A stretch of DNA of 64,000 nucleotides from JACPFV01 sp038043245 (GTDB lineage: Bacteria > Pseudomonadota > Gammaproteobacteria > Nevskiales > Nevskiaceae), in assembly GCA_038043245.1 (NCBI GenBank), contig JBBTCH010000001.1, positions 620,001 through 684,000 of the forward strand, in the 5' to 3' direction. Under the pieces are notes generated by a model, which was not told the origin of the DNA, did no database searches, and was given only the letters and a program-made list of their open reading frames with translations. This document shows positions 60,417 through 64,000 of this stretch, piece by piece; position 1 is the stretch's first letter, and every line of letters begins with the position of its first letter. The translations under genes and the position numbers were made by a program.

Positions 60417-62711
60417 TCAGACGGTTTCAGCGGCGACGGGCTTCTCTTTCGGCACCAGCTCCAGATCCAGCTTGCCGTCCTTGACGCTGACGGTGACCTC
60501 ACCGCCGTGCGCGAGCTTACCGAACAGCAGTTCCTCGGCCAGCGGGCGCTTGATGTTTTCCTGAATCACGCGCGCCATCGGCCGCGCGCCCATCTTGATG
60601 TCGTAGCCGTGCTCGCCAAGCCAAGCGCGCGCATCGGTGTCCACCGTCAGATGCACGTGCTTGGCCATCAGCTGTTCCTCGAGCTGGACAATGAACTTGT
60701 CCACCACACGCGCGATCACCGGCGGCGTCAGCGGCTCGAACGGCACGATGGCATCGAGGCGATTGCGGAACTCCGGCGAGAAGCCCTTGCGGATCGCTTC
60801 CAGCGCGTCGGTGCTGTTGTCTTGCTCCGAGAAGCCGATCGAGCGCCGCGCCACGCTTTCGGCGCCGGCGTTGGTGGTCATCACCAGGATGACGTTGCGG
60901 AAATCCACATGGCGGCCATTGTTATCGGTGAGCGTGCCGTGGTCCATGACTTGCAGTAACAAATTAAAGACGTCGGGATGTGCTTTCTCAACTTCATCCA
61001 GCAGCACGACGGCGTGCGGGTGCTTGAGCACCGAATCGGTCAGCAGGCCGCCCTGATCGAAGCCGACATAGCCCGGTGGCGCGCCGATCAGGCGCGAGAC
61101 GGTGTGTCGCTCCATGTATTCGGACATGTCGTAACGCAGCAGTTCGATGCCGAGCTGCAACGCAAGTTGTTTGGTGACTTCGGTCTTGCCGACGCCGGTC
61201 GGGCCTGCAAGCAGGAAACTGCCGATCGGCTTGTCGGGCGAACCCAGTCCCGAGCGCGCCAGCTTGATGCTGGACGCTAGCATTTCGACTGCCTTGTCCT
61301 GACCGAAGATCGTCAGCTTGAGGTCGCGCTCCAGCGTTGCCAGCCGGTCACGGTCGTTGGAGGACACGGCCTTGGGCGGGATGCGCGCGATGCGCGCCAC
61401 CGTGGCCTCGATGTCCTTGACCTGCACGGTCTTGCGTTTCTTGCCCTCGGGCAGCAGGCGCAATCGCGCGGCAGCCTCGTCGATCACATCGATCGCCTTG
61501 TCCGGCAGATGACGGTCGGTGATGTGCCGGGCCGACAGCTGCACGGCGGATTCCAGCGCACCGTCGGTGAAATGCACCTGATGATGCTCCTCGAAGCGTG
61601 AGCGCAGCCCCTTTAGGATTTTCACGGTTTCCTCGGCGGAAGGTTCCGGCACGTCGATCTTCTGGAAGCGCCGCGCCAGCGCGCGGTCCTTCTCGAAGAT
61701 GCCACGGAACTCCTGATAGGTGGTCGAACCCATGCAGCGCAGGTCGCCGGACTGCAACAGAGGCTTGAGCAGATTCGAGGCATCCATCACACCGCCACTG
61801 GCGGCGCCGGCACCGATGATGGTGTGGATCTCGTCAATGAACAGGATCGAGCCCTTGATGTTGCCCAATTCGGTGAGCACCGCTTTCAGGCGTTTTTCAA
61901 AATCACCGCGATACTTGGTGCCGGCGATCAGCGAGCCGAGGTCGAGGCTATAGACCGCCCCGGTGCGCAGCAGGTCAGGCACCTTGCCCTCAACGATCAT
62001 CCACGCCAGCCCTTCAGCGATGGCGGTCTTGCCGACGCCGGCCTCACCGACCAGCAGCGGATTGTTCTTGCGCCGGCGGCATAGCGTCTGCATCACCCGC
62101 TCCATCTCCAGTTCGCGACCGATTAACGGGTCGATCTGGCCCTTGGCGGCGCGTTCGTTGAGATTCTGCGCGAACTGTTCCAGCGCGGTTTTCTGCGGCG
62201 CGGATTTGTCACCGGATTCTTTTTCCTCGCCGTCGCCAGTCGGCGACGGCGCCTCTTGCGGCGTGGCCGGATTTGATTTGGCGATGCCGTGTGAGATGAA
62301 ATTGACCACGTCGAGCCGCGTCACACCCAACTCGTTCAACAGGTAAACCGCGTGCGTGTCCTTCTCGCTGAAGATCGCCACCAGCACATTGAGCGTACTC
62401 ACCTGCTTCTTGCCAGCGGACTGGACGTGATAGATCGCGCGCTGGAGGACACGCTGGAACGACAGCGTCGGCTGAACCTCACGACTGTTCTCGTCCTTGA
62501 TCGCCTGTACGTTCTTGGCGATGTAGTCGCGCAGATTGTGTTCCAGCGAATCGAGATCGGTGCCGGCGGCGGTCAGCACTTCGTTGACATTGGCGTCGGC
62601 CAACAGCGCCAGCAGCAGGTGTTCGACCGTCAGCAGGTCATGGCCCTCGCCGCGCGCAGAGGCAAACGCCGAATCCAGCGACTTCTGCAGTTCGTCGGAG
62701 AGGATGCTCAT
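60417..62711 (-). CDS. clpA: ATP-dependent Clp protease ATP-binding subunit ClpA
   Basis: 764 residues. The N-terminal double Clp repeat (about 1-145) docks ClpS. Two AAA+ modules follow, with Walker A GEAGVGKT (about 218) and GPTGVGKT (about 498). The short spacing between them, without the ClpB middle coil, marks ClpA. It unfolds substrates for ClpP. Its ATG overlaps the clpS stop by four bases. Confidence 0.98.
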   Translation of the reverse strand: MSILSDELQKSLDSAFASARGEGHDLLTVEHLLLALLADANVNEVLTAAGTDLDSLEHNLRDYIAKNVQAIKDENSREVQPTLSFQRVLQRAIYHVQSAGKKQVSTLNVLVAIFSEKDTHAVYLLNELGVTRLDVVNFISHGIAKSNPATPQEAPSPTGDGEEKESGDKSAPQKTALEQFAQNLNERAAKGQIDPLIGRELEMERVMQTLCRRRKNNPLLVGEAGVGKTAIAEGLAWMIVEGKVPDLLRTGAVYSLDLGSLIAGTKYRGDFEKRLKAVLTELGNIKGSILFIDEIHTIIGAGAASGGVMDASNLLKPLLQSGDLRCMGSTTYQEFRGIFEKDRALARRFQKIDVPEPSAEETVKILKGLRSRFEEHHQVHFTDGALESAVQLSARHITDRHLPDKAIDVIDEAAARLRLLPEGKKRKTVQVKDIEATVARIARIPPKAVSSNDRDRLATLERDLKLTIFGQDKAVEMLASSIKLARSGLGSPDKPIGSFLLAGPTGVGKTEVTKQLALQLGIELLRYDMSEYMERHTVSRLIGAPPGYVGFDQGGLLTDSVLKHPHAVVLLDEVEKAHPDVFNLLLQVMDHGTLTDNNGRHVDFRNVILVMTTNAGAESVARRSIGFSEQDNSTDALEAIRKGFSPEFRNRLDAIVPFEPLTPPVIARVVDKFIVQLEEQLMAKHVHLTVDTDARAWLGEHGYDIKMGARPMARVIQENIKRPLAEELLFGKLAHGGEVTVSVKDGKLDLELVPKEKPVAAETV

Positions 62712-63034
62712 GCTTTCTCCATCACGGTCATCAGGGGATGCTGATGGCGGCGCGCATAGGCGTTGACCTGCGCCACCTTGGTTTCAGCGATCTCGACCGG
62801 AAAGATCCCAGCGACCGCGCGGCCCTGCGTATGCACGGCCAGCATGATCTGCACCGCTTTTTCGTGCCCATGGTGAAAGAACGTCCGCAAGATCTGCACC
62901 ACGAACTCCATCGGCGTGAAGTCGTCGTTGACCATGACGACTTTATACAGCGGTGGCTGCTGGGTACGCGGCCGTGCCTCCTCGATGACGGTATCGAGCG
63001 TGCCCAGCGGTTCGTCAAGTGCCTTCTTGCTCAT
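62708..63034 (-). CDS. clpS: ClpS adaptor for N-degron substrates
   Basis: 108 residues. The binding pocket is in YKVVMVNDDFTPMEFV (about 30-45) and FFHHGHEKAVQIMLAVHTQG (about 52-71), with the family His. It hands proteins with N-terminal Leu, Phe, Tyr or Trp to ClpAP. Overlap with clpA ensures joint translation. aat and bpt, which create such N-termini, lie within 5 kb. Confidence 0.98.
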   Translation of the reverse strand: MSKKALDEPLGTLDTVIEEARPRTQQPPLYKVVMVNDDFTPMEFVVQILRTFFHHGHEKAVQIMLAVHTQGRAVAGIFPVEIAETKVAQVNAYARRHQHPLMTVMEKA

Positions 63035-63208
63035 GGATTCATCATAGCCAACTCGAACGAGATGAAAAGTCCTGCATCGGTGTCCAGTAAGTGATGTCTA
63101 GTCCCCGGTAATGCGGACGATTTCGCCTGACTCAATAGACACCAAAACAATATCGCGCCCACACGAGGAGCTTTTGGCCTCGAAACGGCAGTGGCAACGC
63201 GCAAGGCA

Positions 63209-63235
63209 CTGGATCCCCGCTTGCGCGGGGATGAC
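63209..63235. repeat. REP-type palindrome, single copy, with a second hairpin
   Basis: CTGGATCCCCGCTTGCGCGG...ATGAC is another member of the 26688/50058/53840 family. It is followed by a perfect 10-bp palindrome, TGACTTCACT-GA-AGTGAAGTCA (63232-63253), that overlaps the stop of the cyclase gene. Confidence 0.7.
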
Positions 63236-63250
63236 TTCACTGAAGTGAAG

Positions 63251-64000
63251 TCACTTGTGGGTAAAGGTAAACGCGCCGTCCCAGCTCTTGCCGGGCGGGT
63301 TCTCGCGCAACCAGAGGATGCGCTCGAGAAAGATGTCGTAGATCGGCTGCGGATTGTCGCCGGTCTTGAGGGTGAAGAATTCCTGCTCGGCGTCGTCCCA
63401 TTTCTGCTCGCGGTACAGCTTCATCGCGCCACGCTGACGCGCAAGATCCTGCCGCACCGCCGGGTCGAGCGCGTCCTTGGGTCCCATCGGTTCGTAGATC
63501 GGCACCGGTTCGTTCTTGCCCTTGACGCGCACCACATCCACCTCGCGGAACGACCAGTCGCTCGGCGCCTGTCCACGGGTGAATTCGCTGACCAGCACGC
63601 CGACGCCGTATTCCTTAGTCAGACCTTCGAGGCGCGCGCCGAGGTTCACCGAGTCGCCCATCACCGTGTAGGCGCGTCGGAACTCCGAACCCATGTTGCC
63701 GACGTTCATCTTGCCGGTGTTGAGACCGACGCCGATGTTGAGCCGGGGCCAGCCGCGTTTCTCGAATTCGTCGTCGAGTTCACGCACGGCTTTCATCATC
63801 TCCATCGCCGCGTTCATGCCGTGCACCGCGTGCTGGTCGTCGGCCAGCGGCGCGCCCCAGAACGCCATGATCGCGTCGCCGATGTATTTATCGATGGTGC
63901 CGCGATGCTTCTGGATCACCGACGTCTGTTTGGTCAGGAAGATGTTCATCATCTGCGCCAGGTCCTTGGCTTCCAGCTTCTCCGACACGCTGGTGAAGCC
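63251..64000 (-). CDS. Class III adenylate/guanylate cyclase, 5' part outside window
   Basis: The C-terminal 250 residues are present. The frame is open to the window edge, reading GFTSVSEK, the usual start of the catalytic core, so the first metal Asp and any sensor domain are cut off. Present are the second metal Asp in YIGDAIMAFWGAP, and the transition-state Asn and Arg in GDSVNLGARLE. The tail after the cyclase domain (LARQRGAMKLYREQKWDDAEQEF) looks TPR-like. Substrate choice, ATP or GTP, needs the missing part. CHASE2-type sensors are common partners. Confidence 0.9.
   Translation of the reverse strand, partial: GFTSVSEKLEAKDLAQMMNIFLTKQTSVIQKHRGTIDKYIGDAIMAFWGAPLADDQHAVHGMNAAMEMMKAVRELDDEFEKRGWPRLNIGVGLNTGKMNVGNMGSEFRRAYTVMGDSVNLGARLEGLTKEYGVGVLVSEFTRGQAPSDWSFREVDVVRVKGKNEPVPIYEPMGPKDALDPAVRQDLARQRGAMKLYREQKWDDAEQEFFTLKTGDNPQPIYDIFLERILWLRENPPGKSWDGAFTFTHK

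Overview
The window looks like chromosomal DNA of a GC-rich gammaproteobacterium. The evidence is a fused siroheme synthase (CysG), a CysB regulator, ParC/ParE, oligoribonuclease, the ClpS/ClpA/Aat/Bpt N-degron set, a LolA chaperone, and the gene orders dnaX-ybaB-recR and ftsK-lolA-rarA-crcB-serS. A lineage near Xanthomonadales/Nevskiales is my inference from gene order and the RND/DUF1329 pair; I cannot place it further without a search. I see no prophage, CRISPR array, transposase gene, rRNA or tRNA.

Layout. 1-3.2 kb: the 3' part of a secreted trypsin-like protease coupled to an SDR, then a TetR regulator and a Pro/Gly-rich secreted protein. 3.4-7.5 kb: a two-gene HAE1-type RND efflux pump. 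7.6-13.3 kb: a tight operon of an MMPL/RND-type exporter, a DUF1329 protein, a 3beta-HSD-like SDR and a membrane-anchored alpha/beta hydrolase. 13.5-15.7 kb: an EEP-family hydrolase coupled to a cardiolipin synthase (ybhP-cls-like). 15.9-23.3 kb: mixed stress and transport genes (nitroreductase, MgtC/DUF4010 membrane protein, PPK2, orphan MlaF-like ATPase, YHS copper ATPase, ATP-grasp-like protein). 23.4-26.7 kb: orn, a small secreted protein, tonB-exbD-exbB and pterin carbinolamine dehydratase. 27.2-29.8 kb: recR-ybaB-dnaX. 29.85-34.1 kb: an overlapping envelope-glycan operon (YbhN-like flippase, GT2, ArnT-like GT, PAP2). 34-41.3 kb: htpX, parC, a lipoprotein, an SDR and parE. 41.3-43.4 kb: xseB-dxs. 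43.4-50 kb: an extracytoplasmic nuclease and a sulfur-assimilation group (cysG, TauE-like, cysB, sulfite reductase, DUF934). 50.1-56.2 kb: serS, crcB, rarA, lolA and ftsK. 56.3-63 kb: a small hypothetical, a peptidogalycan/GNAT protein, aat, bpt, infA, a Cys-tailed secreted protein, clpA and clpS. 63.25 kb to the end: a class III nucleotide cyclase cut by the window edge.

Most genes overlap by 1-8 bases (ATGA or GTGA junctions), so translational coupling is common. The most unusual non-coding content is a set of palindromic dispersed repeats. Several are short inverted REP pairs, and one of these encodes part of the LolA signal peptide. A structured element of about 450 bp has near-perfect inverted ends and an internal three-way-junction fold (26.7-27.2 kb). 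A second element of about 270 bp has 25-base inverted ends and stops one base before the GTG start of sulfite reductase (47.6-47.9 kb).
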